DNA from: an uncultured bacterium
GTDB taxonomy: Bacteria; Pseudomonadota; Alphaproteobacteria; Sphingomonadales; Sphingomonadaceae
DNA length: 64,000 bases
Assembly: GCA_942636505.2 (NCBI GenBank)
Contig: CALOGB020000056.1
Span: 62,001 to 126,000 of the forward strand
Direction of reading: 5' to 3'
Part shown: piece after piece, positions 1-8,778 of the stretch
Layout of the letters: each line of letters opens with the position of its first letter
Numbering within the stretch: the stretch's first letter is position 1
Program-made: the position numbers and the translations under genes
Notes under the pieces: model-generated
The model's database searches: none
Told to the model about the DNA's origin: nothing
What the model saw: only the letters and a program-made list of their open reading frames with translations

Positions 1-1421
1 TCCGCGTCAGCCCAGATCGCCGAAAGATCGACGCGGCGGCTCGTCCATAGACGCAGCTCCAAGCGCCCTGGGCGTTGAAACAGCAGTCCTCCATCCGCCA
101 GCCGGCCGATAGCGCTCTCGACTTCATCCGCAGAGAATGCCGGGACGAGGACGTCTCGAACGCTATCCATGGTCGCCGCAAGGTCGGGGGCATCGAGCAG
201 ATTCAGAACGCCGATGGTCTTGAGAACCGCGGTCTCAATCGGGTCTGCATCAGCCGCCCGTTCAAGGACCGCACCGATGCGGTCCCACTCGCCCGTTCCC
301 GCACGCGAGGTAAGACGATGACCGAAGGACGAAGCGACGTAGTCGAAGAAGTGGTGGATCCCGTAGAGGCCATCAGCCACCGGGGTCGCGGCGGCGAACG
401 CCCTGAGGCTGTTCGGCTCCTCGCTCGCGGCGAGACCGAACAGCGAGCGCTCGTTTTGGCCGAAGGTCGCGAAGAACCGCGCCATGACTGGGACAGCCGA
501 GGGATGGACCGGCCAACAGCCGGCTGCGGCGGCGCCGTTGCGAGGTCCAAGCCAACCGAGCGCGCGGACGCGCCGGACGGCATCGTCATGCGTCTTGCGG
601 ACCTTTGCTGGCAGTGAGGCTTCCTCCACGCCAAGCGCCGCGGACAGAAGGGCGGCCGTATGCGAGAGGGGATGGTCGAACACCAGCTCCTCGAAACGCT
701 CGGCTACCTTCTGCCACTCGGTCCGTCGCGCGGCGCGCCAGTCCTCGCCGTAGGACTGGAACCCCTTGTGGAGGATGAGGATTACAGACAGTGGCGCGTC
801 CCCAGAGCGCGACGCCGCCTCAGCTAGCGCCTGCAGTTGATAAACGTCGGCGCCGTCATCATCGCCCGTGCTCTCGACGAACTTGCCCATCTCATCGACG
901 ACTAGGAGCAAGCCATCGAATTGGCCCGTGGCGCGCAGCCTGTCGCGCAGCTCAACGATCGCTGCGAAGGGATCCTCGACCCCTAGCACCTCCCCTGATG
1001 CTTTCGTGCCGAGCAGGCCCTTCGTAGCGACAGCCTTGCGAATTGAGGAGGTTAAGGCAGAGGCAAGCCCCTCACGTGCCCCGGTAACGAGAAGCGGAAA
1101 CATGCGAGGTGCGCCGCCAATGGACTCAGCCAGCTGGCGCACCGGCATTGCTTGGTCGCTCAGCCGAGGATCGAGCGCCTGAATTAGCGCTAGCGCAAGC
1201 GCAGACTTGCCCACTCCAAAGTCGCCGATCACGCGCCAAGCCCTGCGGGGCGAGCGTTCCTGCAGCCCGGTGATGACTTCGGAGGCGACCCGCTCGAGCC
1301 AAGGCGTCAGGACGAACGAGCGCCCCGCGGCTGGATCGCTAACATCTCTTTCCAGCGCCACCGAACGGTAGAACATTCCGGGCTGGCCCAAGTAATCGCC
1401 GATGGCTGCCGCGTGGCTCAT
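1..1421 (-). CDS. sspC: SspC-like P-loop ATPase of a DNA phosphorothioation system (partial, 3' end outside window)
   Basis: Reading leftward from an ATG at 1421, the frame stays open to the window edge, giving about 473 residues without a stop. A Walker A motif GDFGVGKS lies near residues 66-73 and a Walker B strand LLLVVDE near 171-177, so this is an AAA-type ATPase. Its start overlaps the stop of the DUF4007 gene by ATGA, and the cysteine desulfurase gene lies upstream in the same operon. Cysteine desulfurase, DUF4007 protein and ATPase in that order match sspA-sspB-sspC of the single-stranded phosphorothioation systems, in which SspC is the ATPase used with the SspB nickase and SspD. The family assignment rests mainly on this context. 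An unrelated AAA ATPase is possible but unlikely. Confidence 0.72.
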   Translation of the reverse strand, partial: MSHAAAIGDYLGQPGMFYRSVALERDVSDPAAGRSFVLTPWLERVASEVITGLQERSPRRAWRVIGDFGVGKSALALALIQALDPRLSDQAMPVRQLAESIGGAPRMFPLLVTGAREGLASALTSSIRKAVATKGLLGTKASGEVLGVEDPFAAIVELRDRLRATGQFDGLLLVVDEMGKFVESTGDDDGADVYQLQALAEAASRSGDAPLSVILILHKGFQSYGEDWRAARRTEWQKVAERFEELVFDHPLSHTAALLSAALGVEEASLPAKVRKTHDDAVRRVRALGWLGPRNGAAAAGCWPVHPSAVPVMARFFATFGQNERSLFGLAASEEPNSLRAFAAATPVADGLYGIHHFFDYVASSFGHRLTSRAGTGEWDRIGAVLERAADADPIETAVLKTIGVLNLLDAPDLAATMDSVRDVLVPAFSADEVESAIGRLADGGLLFQRPGRLELRLWTSRRVDLSAIWADA

Positions 1422-2320
1422 GCGTAAATCTCCCGCAGTCTTGCATCTGGGTCGGGCGTGCGCACGGCCGTGACGCTTCCCGAATCGCCGGACGGCCGAT
1501 AGCTCCACAGGTCGTTTGTGCGATCCAGATGGTCGCGCAGGTCCTCGGCTTCCAGTCTTAGCGTGGCGCCCGGGGAGCCCTCGGCGTGCGCGAGGTCCCT
1601 GAATGAGACGACCGACTCCGCGCCGTGCCGCTCTTGCCAGAAGCTAGCGATCGCATAGTCGACGACCGGGGCTCCGATCTCGGATATGGGTATGCGCGAC
1701 AGCGCGAACACTGGCTCGATCCGGTCGACGCCGCCGCGTCGCCGTCCAAGCCTAGCGACAAGACCCAGATCTACAAGCGGCCCGTCGAGTGCGTCCTCCG
1801 GCGAGGCCGAGCTCAGTGAACCGAGATAGCTGTGAAGGAAGATGTCGCCGTGCTGGACCAGGGTCACGTCAGAGTGCTCGTATCCGAGCCGCTGACTCTC
1901 AATGCGCATCTCCAACAGCAATTCAGAGCGAGTGAAGTCGGGCCTCATGCGGCGGTAAAGAATATGGCGCCACGCGAAGAGGGGGTTCTCCACCGGCGTG
2001 CTCAGCTGCCAGTGCAGAAGCCACTGGGTTTCGACCCGCTCGATGTAGGGATCCAAGCCACCATCCGCGAAGACGGCCTCACCAAGCGGCAACAGCTTCC
2101 ACCTGCCGCCGCGCGCCGAGGCGACACCGAACGCCTCGAGCCAGAACCGCAGGGATCGCACCATGTTTTTGCCGAGGCCGAGCTCGAGGATCGCTCGCTC
2201 GTCGTCTTGGAGGGCAGCGGGATCTCTCGCGATTAGACGCACCGCCTTGGGGAGCCACGCGAAGCGGCACGCGAACGTCTCATGCCCGCTGAAGCGGGGA
2301 CGGATGGCAGCGGCGTTCAT
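1418..2320 (-). CDS. sspB: DUF4007 family protein, SspB-like nickase of phosphorothioation
   Basis: This 300-residue protein begins, after a short leader, with RFSGHETFACRFAWLPK (about residues 9-25), the signature opening of DUF4007. In Ssp systems the DUF4007 protein SspB makes the DNA nick needed for sulfur insertion. The ATG at 2320 was chosen because it overlaps the upstream cysteine desulfurase stop as ATGA. The frame extends further upstream but only inside that gene. The stop overlaps the ATPase start in the same way, so all three genes are translationally coupled. DUF4007 is clear; the Ssp role is inferred from the operon. Confidence 0.78.
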   Translation of the reverse strand: MNAAAIRPRFSGHETFACRFAWLPKAVRLIARDPAALQDDERAILELGLGKNMVRSLRFWLEAFGVASARGGRWKLLPLGEAVFADGGLDPYIERVETQWLLHWQLSTPVENPLFAWRHILYRRMRPDFTRSELLLEMRIESQRLGYEHSDVTLVQHGDIFLHSYLGSLSSASPEDALDGPLVDLGLVARLGRRRGGVDRIEPVFALSRIPISEIGAPVVDYAIASFWQERHGAESVVSFRDLAHAEGSPGATLRLEAEDLRDHLDRTNDLWSYRPSGDSGSVTAVRTPDPDARLREIYA

Positions 2321-3447
2321 GCATATCTCCGGACGGATTCGGCAGAGGAGAGGGCTGTGGCGATAAGTGCTCCAGCCTCCTGGACCTCCTGTTCCGTGTT
2401 CATCTTGCTCAAACCGATGCGCACCGCACCCTCCTTCGCCCAGTCGGGAAGGCCCATCGCCGTGAGCACATGCGAAGGCCCGGGCACGCCGGACTGGCAA
2501 GCCGCGCCGGTCGATACCGCTACACGGCCCCACAGACGACTGACGGCGACATCCCCCGGCACGTGAGGGGTAGAAACGTGCAGGCTTCCCGCCAGCCGTT
2601 GGTCGGGGCTTCCGTTTATTCTAAGCCCCTCTACGGCATCGAGCAGGTGCGCCTGAAGCGCGTCGCGCATCAGCAGGAGGCGTGCTTCGTCCTCGCCGGA
2701 CTCCTCCGCTCGCAGTTGCGCGGCGAAGGCAAGTGCAACCGCCGCCGGCACGTCGGGGCTGCCAAAGACGTCGTGCGCCAAGACGGTAGCCGAAGAAGCC
2801 AAACTGCCGATGAGTGCGCCGGCGCGACGGGGACCGTAGAGCTTGGCTCCGCTGGCGACGACGAGATCGGCGGCCACGACGTGCTTCATGTCGATGCGCC
2901 CGGCGGCTTGACTGGCATCGACCAAGTGTCGCGCGCCGCTGCGCGAGACCAGTTCGCCGATGGGTTCAAGGTCGGTGACGGTGCCCACCTCGTTGTTCAC
3001 CGCCATGGTGCAGAGGAGATCCGCTCCATCGTTCAGAGCGCGCTCGATGGCTTCAACCTGGGGTGCCCCCACCCCGTCAACCGGAAGCACGGTAAGATGG
3101 ACGCGGCCATCCCGCTCGGCCCTGCGCAATGCCGAGAGAAGAGCGGGATGTTCGACCGCTGTCGCTGCGATCCGGGGGACGCGTTTGCCGGCACGCGCGA
3201 TCGTGTCTTCGATGGCGAGCCATAGCGCTGGAGATGCGCCAGGGGTGAACGTCACATCCGCAGCATTACTCCCAAAGGCGTCAAGCAAAGCCTGGGCGGC
3301 GTCGTCCAGCTCCCTTGCCGCCTGCACTCCCGCGGCATGCTCTGAGCTGTGCGCGTTGCCTGGTGCTGTAAGCATGGCAAGGCCATGACGCTCGGCAACG
3401 CGCGGATCGATGGGCGTAGCGGCCATGTTGTCCAAGTAAATAATCAA
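2317..3447 (-). CDS. sspA: SspA/DndA-like cysteine desulfurase
   Basis: A 376-residue PLP enzyme of the NifS/IscS family, which moves sulfur from cysteine to an enzyme persulfide, here presumably for DNA phosphorothioate formation. It shows the N-terminal YLDNMAATPIDPRV, a GNAHSSEH block (31-38), His100 in VEHPALL, the PLP lysine at 202 and the catalytic Cys317 in STGAACQSG, followed by PSHVL. The residue before the PLP lysine is alanine (SGAKLYGP) where most family members have histidine. The start is a TTG at 3447, which gives the family's usual N-terminus; no better in-frame start precedes it. It is first in the operon with sspB and sspC and divergent from the GIY-YIG gene. Confidence 0.8.
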   Translation of the reverse strand: MIIYLDNMAATPIDPRVAERHGLAMLTAPGNAHSSEHAAGVQAARELDDAAQALLDAFGSNAADVTFTPGASPALWLAIEDTIARAGKRVPRIAATAVEHPALLSALRRAERDGRVHLTVLPVDGVGAPQVEAIERALNDGADLLCTMAVNNEVGTVTDLEPIGELVSRSGARHLVDASQAAGRIDMKHVVAADLVVASGAKLYGPRRAGALIGSLASSATVLAHDVFGSPDVPAAVALAFAAQLRAEESGEDEARLLLMRDALQAHLLDAVEGLRINGSPDQRLAGSLHVSTPHVPGDVAVSRLWGRVAVSTGAACQSGVPGPSHVLTAMGLPDWAKEGAVRIGLSKMNTEQEVQEAGALIATALSSAESVRRYA

Positions 3448-3577
3448 GTCACGCCCGGCCCCAAATCATGCCGGAACGCTACACGACGGCCACTCGAAGG
3501 TCACGGCTCTATTACATCGGCGCGGCCTTTCCGACGTATGTGTTGCCAAACCGTTCGCTTGGGGCTGTGATGCGTCG

Positions 3578-4420
3578 ATGGACGAAATTGCTACCGCGCC
3601 TGACGGATCCGATGGGAAGGTAGCCAAGCGAAATCCGGCCTGGACCCGCGAGGAGACAATTCTTCTATTTGATCTATATCTTAGCGCGCCGCGTGCTGAA
3701 AAAAGCCATCCGGAGGTGGTCGCGCTATCGTCGATCCTTCGGGCCGCTGGTCGGCGCGATGGTCGCGCGACTCTGCCAAACTTCCGGAACCCATCCGGCA
3801 TTGCGATGCGGCTGCGCAACTTTGGGAAGCATGATCCGCAAGCTCCTGTCGGCCAGGATGTCGGATTGCGGCCAGGTGGTGCGATCGATGCTCAAATCTG
3901 GCGCGAGTTCGGAGCAGATCTGGCGGCTCTCGATGTGGAGGTTTGGCGGATCAGGCGCTCGATTTCACAGGAACAATGGACGATCCGCGATCGGAGTTCG
4001 CGAGGTCCGGCGCCATCGTTTGGGCAGCGGGTCAGCACCACTGAGGACGGCCGCACTGGTGTCTATCTCCTCCTTCTAGACGGGCCATTGGAGCTGCTTG
4101 CACCGGGACACAGAACATTTGGAGGTTGGGCTGTAATCAAGTTTGGTCGGACCGGGAATCTAGATCGCCGCATGTCTGAGCTGTCGTGCGGCCTGCCTCC
4201 AAGCGCTGCAATCCGATTTTATCCCCTTGGAATTCGAATGTTCGGTAGCGGTGTCGATGCACACGAGTTCGAACGCCATATGCTTGATATGTGCGACCGC
4301 TTCGGTTGGTCGCTCGGCGGCGAGTTCGCATATGCGCCATTGGCCGAGGCGCGGCACGCTCTGACGGGAGATTATCGCGGCCCCTTTCGGCGCAAGGCAG
4401 CAGGCGGAGCCCCCGAGTAA
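3578..4420 (+). CDS. Putative GIY-YIG (T5orf172/Mug113-like) nuclease
   Basis: A 280-residue protein with two parts. The N-terminal part (about 20-83: PAWTREETILLFDLYL, then NPSGIAMRLRNF) resembles the domain that precedes the nuclease in some HNH restriction enzymes. The C-terminal part has a GIY-YIG layout: GVYLL at 161-165, IKFGRT at 187-192, Arg197/198 in NLDRRM, and Glu230/232 in the helix HEFERHM. It is transcribed away from sspA with 130 bases between them. That position suits a restriction or effector partner of the phosphorothioation genes, but this is inference. The known Ssp effectors, SspE and SspFGH, are different protein types. Confidence 0.6.
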   Translation: MDEIATAPDGSDGKVAKRNPAWTREETILLFDLYLSAPRAEKSHPEVVALSSILRAAGRRDGRATLPNFRNPSGIAMRLRNFGKHDPQAPVGQDVGLRPGGAIDAQIWREFGADLAALDVEVWRIRRSISQEQWTIRDRSSRGPAPSFGQRVSTTEDGRTGVYLLLLDGPLELLAPGHRTFGGWAVIKFGRTGNLDRRMSELSCGLPPSAAIRFYPLGIRMFGSGVDAHEFERHMLDMCDRFGWSLGGEFAYAPLAEARHALTGDYRGPFRRKAAGGAPE

Positions 4421-4525
4421 AAGCTTATTGAAACGGGGTTACCAAGTGGTCGGTCGAAATTGAGTCTTTCAGGAGCGATGATGCCCGCACGCACCCCTGG
4501 CTATAGGACGGCGTCGCTCTCCCTG

Positions 4526-4555
4526 TGCCGCTGACAGTCGGGGCCGTCAGCGGCA
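4526..4555. terminator. Possible bidirectional terminator stem-loop
   Basis: Perfect 10-base inverted arms TGCCGCTGAC (4526-4535) and GTCAGCGGCA (4546-4555) with a 10-base loop, placed between the convergent ends of the GIY-YIG gene and the ptuB-like gene. There is no clear T-run on either side, so the role is tentative. Confidence 0.4.
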
Positions 4556-4621
4556 AGCTGCGTGGACGAAGGTGTCATCAGGGTCCGAGGTTGCCAGAAT
4601 GGGCTGGCGTAAAAGACAGCC

Positions 4622-5464
4622 TCAGAGAACCTTTTGATAGCCTCGATCGAAGAAGTCCCCGTTGCTGGCCAGTGCTTTCAGCAAAGCAGTTTTCCAGTGG
4701 CTGGCGCCGAATGTGCGTTGCTCGTTCGCCGCGTCGCCATCAATAGAGATCTGTCGGGCCTTTGCAGTACAACCGTCTTGCTCCATATCCCTGAGCTTCT
4801 CTGCCTGCTCAAAGATGACATCGATGGCCGCAAGCTGATATCGTGGGACGAGCCGAAATATGGACATTTGATAGGCGAGGCGCTGGTACAGTGAAGCGTC
4901 GAAGCCGGTGGAGAAGTCTATAAGGAAGTTCGTCGCCACGCTCCTGACACCGACCGCGACCTGGGCGATCAGGAACGGCACATCCCACGGCAGGTCATCG
5001 AGGTAAGCGTGAGTGAAGAACTGCTGACCAACGGCCGAGCCCTTCGTGCCCTTGAGCGTGTTGCAGACCTTGCACATCGGGGCGAGGTTCGGCGCATAGC
5101 AGGCAAAGACCTCGTTCGCGCTCTTCGGCAGAAAGTGATCGAGCGTAGTCGCGGGCTCCAGCCGGCAGTAGGGGCAGATTCCGTCGGCGATGCCAAGGAT
5201 GTCTTTGCGCAGGTCGGCTAATGGCCGCCCCTTGTATGTTAGTGGATACGACAGGCGCGCTGCATCGCGGATGGCTGCAGGGATGTCCGAGACGTCGTAC
5301 GGGGTGTTGGGATCCCAACCGCGATGATTGGCGTAGACGTCGAAGGCGGCGAGGATGTCAGGTCGGGCGCCCGTAAACTGCGCTCTGATCGCCAGCGGCG
5401 AGTTGTCGATGCAGGTCTGGAGGTCGGCCTCAGCGTCGCGCTCCGGTTTTAGCAAAGTCTTCAT
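4622..5464 (-). CDS. ptuB: PtuB-like HNH endonuclease (Septu-type defence)
   Basis: A 280-residue protein with a zinc-bound HNH fold in its middle: CPYC at 97-100, LDHFLPKS at 108-115, N126, then CKVCN at 131-135 and K138. The order C-x2-C, DH, N, C-x2-C-N is that of PtuB-type HNH effectors. Its ATG overlaps the stop of the ATPase gene as ATGA. An AAA ATPase coupled to such an HNH nuclease is the Septu arrangement, in which the ATPase is thought to control nuclease activity during phage infection. The family call comes from motifs and context. Related ATPase/HNH pairs outside Septu proper are possible. Confidence 0.7.
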   Translation of the reverse strand: MKTLLKPERDAEADLQTCIDNSPLAIRAQFTGARPDILAAFDVYANHRGWDPNTPYDVSDIPAAIRDAARLSYPLTYKGRPLADLRKDILGIADGICPYCRLEPATTLDHFLPKSANEVFACYAPNLAPMCKVCNTLKGTKGSAVGQQFFTHAYLDDLPWDVPFLIAQVAVGVRSVATNFLIDFSTGFDASLYQRLAYQMSIFRLVPRYQLAAIDVIFEQAEKLRDMEQDGCTAKARQISIDGDAANEQRTFGASHWKTALLKALASNGDFFDRGYQKVL

Positions 5465-7137
5465 CGGCTGCGCGCCGGTTGCTGTCCGAGAAACCGCAGC
5501 ACCTGAGCCCTCGCGGGACTGCTAAGTCTCCGCTTGCCAAACAGCCGTTCAATCTCTTCGAGGCTGTGACCTTCTCGCACCAATCGCTCAAGCACCCCAA
5601 CGAAGTCAGCCTGCTCCGCCGGCAATCCGAAGGCGTCGCGCGACAAAGCGGCTAGATTCTCGCCGAAGCTCTGGCTCTCTAGGGGGTGCCAGACAGTTCG
5701 GTTGTCTACCCGGCGGAACCGGAGGACATGGTCGCCCAGCGTCTCCTGGACTACGACTGGTGAGTGGGTGGCGGCAATGGCGTTCGCTTCAAACGTGTTG
5801 AGCAGCCCCCTGACGACGCGGAGAAGCGTGGAGACGAGGGGTGGATGAAGGTGCGCCTCGGGCTCATCCAGGAGAACAAGTCCGTTTCTCCTCAGCTGTG
5901 CGGAGAGCGCAGCGACCACGTTGATTGCTGCCTTGTGGCCGGTGCTCAGGCTGGGGAAGACACGCTTCAGCCGCTGGAAACGGTTCGCTGATTTCATTCT
6001 GCGGGTGGTCCGCATGATCGTTCCGAACGAGGGATCAGCGAGGAGGATGTCCATGGCGTCGAGGTAGATTGATGCCCTGGTTATGCCGTCGACGCCGACC
6101 TCAAGACGGTCGTCGCTGTGTTCGATCGCCTGCAACGCAGTTGCGAACTCCTGATCTATGCGCTCTGGCGACTTTAACTGGTACTTGAGGTTCCCGGCAC
6201 CGAGCTCACGCAAGCCCACGTAGACGTAACCGCGCTCGGCGAGGTCGGTCCGCGCGTCATCGGACGTCTCTTGACCTACTGGTATCTCGAAGTTGTCGTA
6301 GGCGGAGTAAGAGATGAACAGCACTTGGCTAGCAGAGCCCGATGTTGTTTGGACGGTGCCTCGGTCTGCGACCTCGGTCGCGCCGAAGAAGATCGCGAGC
6401 GCCAGTTCCGAAAGGAGAGTGGTCTTGCCTGTACCGTTTGGTCCGACTAGGACGATCATTCTATTTGGGAGCTCGGGTGGGCCCGCGAAGTCGAATACGA
6501 CGGTCGGCGGCGACATCTCGCGGTCGGGCCGATTTGGCGGTGTGAACTCCATCCGGAGCGCGCCATCCACCTCGGTCTCCGAAGAAACCGAGCGCAGGTC
6601 GCCGATCGGTTCTGATCCGATAGTGGTTAACTCAATCCCGCCTTCGGCGACGAGCTGGGCGACATCCGGCTCACCCTCGTTTGCCGCTCGCGAGGAGGAC
6701 CGCTGCGCCGACCTCCGTCGAAAGGCGTCCCTCGCAGGCGCGAGCCGCAAGAGCGACGTTTTGAAAGACTCCTCATCATCAAAACCCTTACGGCGATCGT
6801 CATCTGTAGCGAGGTCTCGCATGGCGGTAAGGATCTGCTGCTCGAGCTCAAAACCCAGCAGGCCCAGCTTAGTGTAGTATCCGAGGTCCGCTCCCAAGGA
6901 GCCAAAGCTCTCCGGAAGCTGCTCCCCGATCGGATCGGGGAGCTGCGGCACTCCCTCCTTCAGTCCCATCTCAGCTATTTTCACCTGATGCAGCGTGTCC
7001 CAGTCCTCCTTTGTCCGCCAAAACGCCGCGTAGAACGTGGTCTTGAACCCGAAGTCGTCCCAAGCATCGTGCTTCAGCGTTATGGCTGGGAAGGTCGGCG
7101 GGGGCGCATTGCCGTCCTCAACGATGTAGATTTGCAA
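5461..7137 (-). CDS. ptuA: PtuA-like AAA/ABC-type ATPase (Septu-type defence)
   Basis: About 558 residues. A Walker A motif GPNGTGKTT sits near 232-240, after a roughly 220-residue N-terminal region. Further on come a signature-like STGHKAAINVVAAL, a Walker B strand LVLLDEPEAHLHPP and a His-switch ATHSP. This is the SMC/OLD-like ATPase layout of PtuA and related defence ATPases. A TTG at 7137 is preferred because AGGAG stands seven bases upstream; a GTG at 7164 would add nine residues. The gene overlaps ptuB by four bases and so forms a two-gene operon transcribed leftward. Confidence 0.7.
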   Translation of the reverse strand: MQIYIVEDGNAPPPTFPAITLKHDAWDDFGFKTTFYAAFWRTKEDWDTLHQVKIAEMGLKEGVPQLPDPIGEQLPESFGSLGADLGYYTKLGLLGFELEQQILTAMRDLATDDDRRKGFDDEESFKTSLLRLAPARDAFRRRSAQRSSSRAANEGEPDVAQLVAEGGIELTTIGSEPIGDLRSVSSETEVDGALRMEFTPPNRPDREMSPPTVVFDFAGPPELPNRMIVLVGPNGTGKTTLLSELALAIFFGATEVADRGTVQTTSGSASQVLFISYSAYDNFEIPVGQETSDDARTDLAERGYVYVGLRELGAGNLKYQLKSPERIDQEFATALQAIEHSDDRLEVGVDGITRASIYLDAMDILLADPSFGTIMRTTRRMKSANRFQRLKRVFPSLSTGHKAAINVVAALSAQLRRNGLVLLDEPEAHLHPPLVSTLLRVVRGLLNTFEANAIAATHSPVVVQETLGDHVLRFRRVDNRTVWHPLESQSFGENLAALSRDAFGLPAEQADFVGVLERLVREGHSLEEIERLFGKRRLSSPARAQVLRFLGQQPARSR

Positions 7138-7556
7138 GGGCGGGCTCCTACGAGACCGGCCCACGCGAGCGCCGGAAAGTTGAATGAGCTGTAATATAGA
7201 AAGTCACCGGAATAATACAGATGACTTGTCGCCAGATCAGGGCGCGCCGCCGCCGATAGTCTCGGCTTCTGACCGCCTGCGTCACCAACTGCGACCAACG
7301 ATTAGCCGCCTTCGCGATCGGTGGGAGTGCAACCGAATGTCCGATCATTGGTCTCGAACGCCGCGGCGGAACCAATTGACACCCAACAGAATGGCTAGGT
7401 CGGTCGTGCGCGGATCGTTGTGCGGTTCTTGGTAAGCTTCATGATCTAGCACCGTGATTGTCAGACGACGCCAGTTGGCAGATATCAACGATTCCTGTTA
7501 TGAAATCACTACGATGACCGCGTTTTTGTCCAGTAGGTTTGCGCTCGGAGGGTGAA
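7138..7556. other. Gene-free stretch between divergent ptuA and the PLD-like gene
   Basis: About 420 bases separating two divergent genes, presumably holding both promoters. It is visibly richer in A+T than its flanks (for example around 7190-7215 and 7480-7530). I see no convincing gene, RNA or strong hairpin in it. Confidence 0.4.
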
Positions 7557-8561
7557 TTGGCTGGAGATGTTGTCGAGCTCCTTCGCGAGCACCAGCTCGC
7601 GCCCGCATTCCGCAAGGCGCTGAAACGCGCCAAGTCGGGGGTAATTGCAGTGCCCTTCTGGGGGAAGGGGGCGGTCAGGCTCCTCGGGCTGGATGCCGGG
7701 CACGCTGTCCGCGTGATCTGCAATCTCGACCATCCGGGGTGCAATCCCTTTGCGATTGAAGAACTGTGTAAGCACAAGGTGAAGGTGCGAACCCATCGAC
7801 GACTCCACGCGAAGCTCTACGCGACTGACGCCGTGGCGATCGTCGGCTCGTCCAACGCGTCAAGTAATGGCCTGACGGTCGAGGGAAAGGAGGCACAGGG
7901 ATGGTTCGAGTTGAACGTCGCAAGCGGCGAGGCGGGCTTTGTCGCAAGCGTGCTCGCCGAATTTGAAACCCTTTGGGACAGCGAAGAGACCGTTTCAGTT
8001 AGTGCCGTCGATATCAACCGGGCCAAGGCCCGGCACGCCATGCTACCGCCGTTCGGAACGCTGTTCGACAATGAAATTAGCCTGTTCGAAGCGGTTCGTA
8101 AGACGCCGGCGGCGTTCGCGGATGTCTACCTCGCGGTTTATGACGATGACCTGAGCAAGAATGCCAAAGCTGCGCTTAGCGCGTTCCAGAAGAATGCAAT
8201 CCGATTGCCCGGTCGCGGCTTGAAGGCCGCATCGATCAAGAATGCCTGGGGCTATCAGTTTGGGCGGATGCCGGAACCGGCCTGGCTGATCGATGTCTCG
8301 TGTAAGGGCAAAGCGTATAAATATGTCGGCACGGCGCGGTCGCTCGGGATTAGCATCGCGGTCGTCGACGACGATGGCGATCCCGAGAACGACCTCGTCC
8401 CGGCGCTGCGCTGCTCGATCGTCGTTGGTGGAAAGTCGTTCCTTCCCGACAAAGAGGAACGGGCCTTACTGCAACGGCATGGCAAAGCTTTGCTCAAGCG
8501 ATCCGGAGACGAGCCGCTACCGATCGCGAAGGTGGTCGCATTCATTGATAAACGGTCGTGA
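7557..8561 (+). CDS. Phospholipase D-fold family protein (single HKD motif)
   Basis: About 334 residues. The segment RLHAKLYATDAVAIVGSSNAS (about 82-102) is a single HKD motif: H84, K86, D91, then GSSN. A single-motif PLD-fold protein usually works as a dimer and is often a nuclease, such as the BfiI/Nuc type. The remainder has no domain I recognise. A TTG at 7557 with GGAGGG just upstream is the likely start; another TTG lies at 7539. It is divergent from ptuA and inside the defence island, so a DNA-cleaving role is plausible but not shown. Confidence 0.6.
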   Translation: MAGDVVELLREHQLAPAFRKALKRAKSGVIAVPFWGKGAVRLLGLDAGHAVRVICNLDHPGCNPFAIEELCKHKVKVRTHRRLHAKLYATDAVAIVGSSNASSNGLTVEGKEAQGWFELNVASGEAGFVASVLAEFETLWDSEETVSVSAVDINRAKARHAMLPPFGTLFDNEISLFEAVRKTPAAFADVYLAVYDDDLSKNAKAALSAFQKNAIRLPGRGLKAASIKNAWGYQFGRMPEPAWLIDVSCKGKAYKYVGTARSLGISIAVVDDDGDPENDLVPALRCSIVVGGKSFLPDKEERALLQRHGKALLKRSGDEPLPIAKVVAFIDKRS

Positions 8562-8778
8562 GCGGTGGGTCGAGCTCGTTCCCAACCAACTCGACCTGCA
8601 GGTCGTCGCCGGGCAGTCCGTTACGGAACACCCAGAATTCCGGCACCTGATCGGTTTAGAGGGCGAATTTAAACTTGGGCCCTACCCAGCGCCGACGTCA
8701 GCGTTCATGCCCGGGCGCTATCGGTACTAGGGCGGCTTTGAACTCACGATGCATTCGCGAGCCGTGCTACGCGGAAAC

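Noticed and set aside
2321..2533. Upstream ATG for the DUF4007 protein
   Set aside because: It lies inside sspA; the ATGA overlap at 2320 and the DUF4007 N-terminus fix the start.
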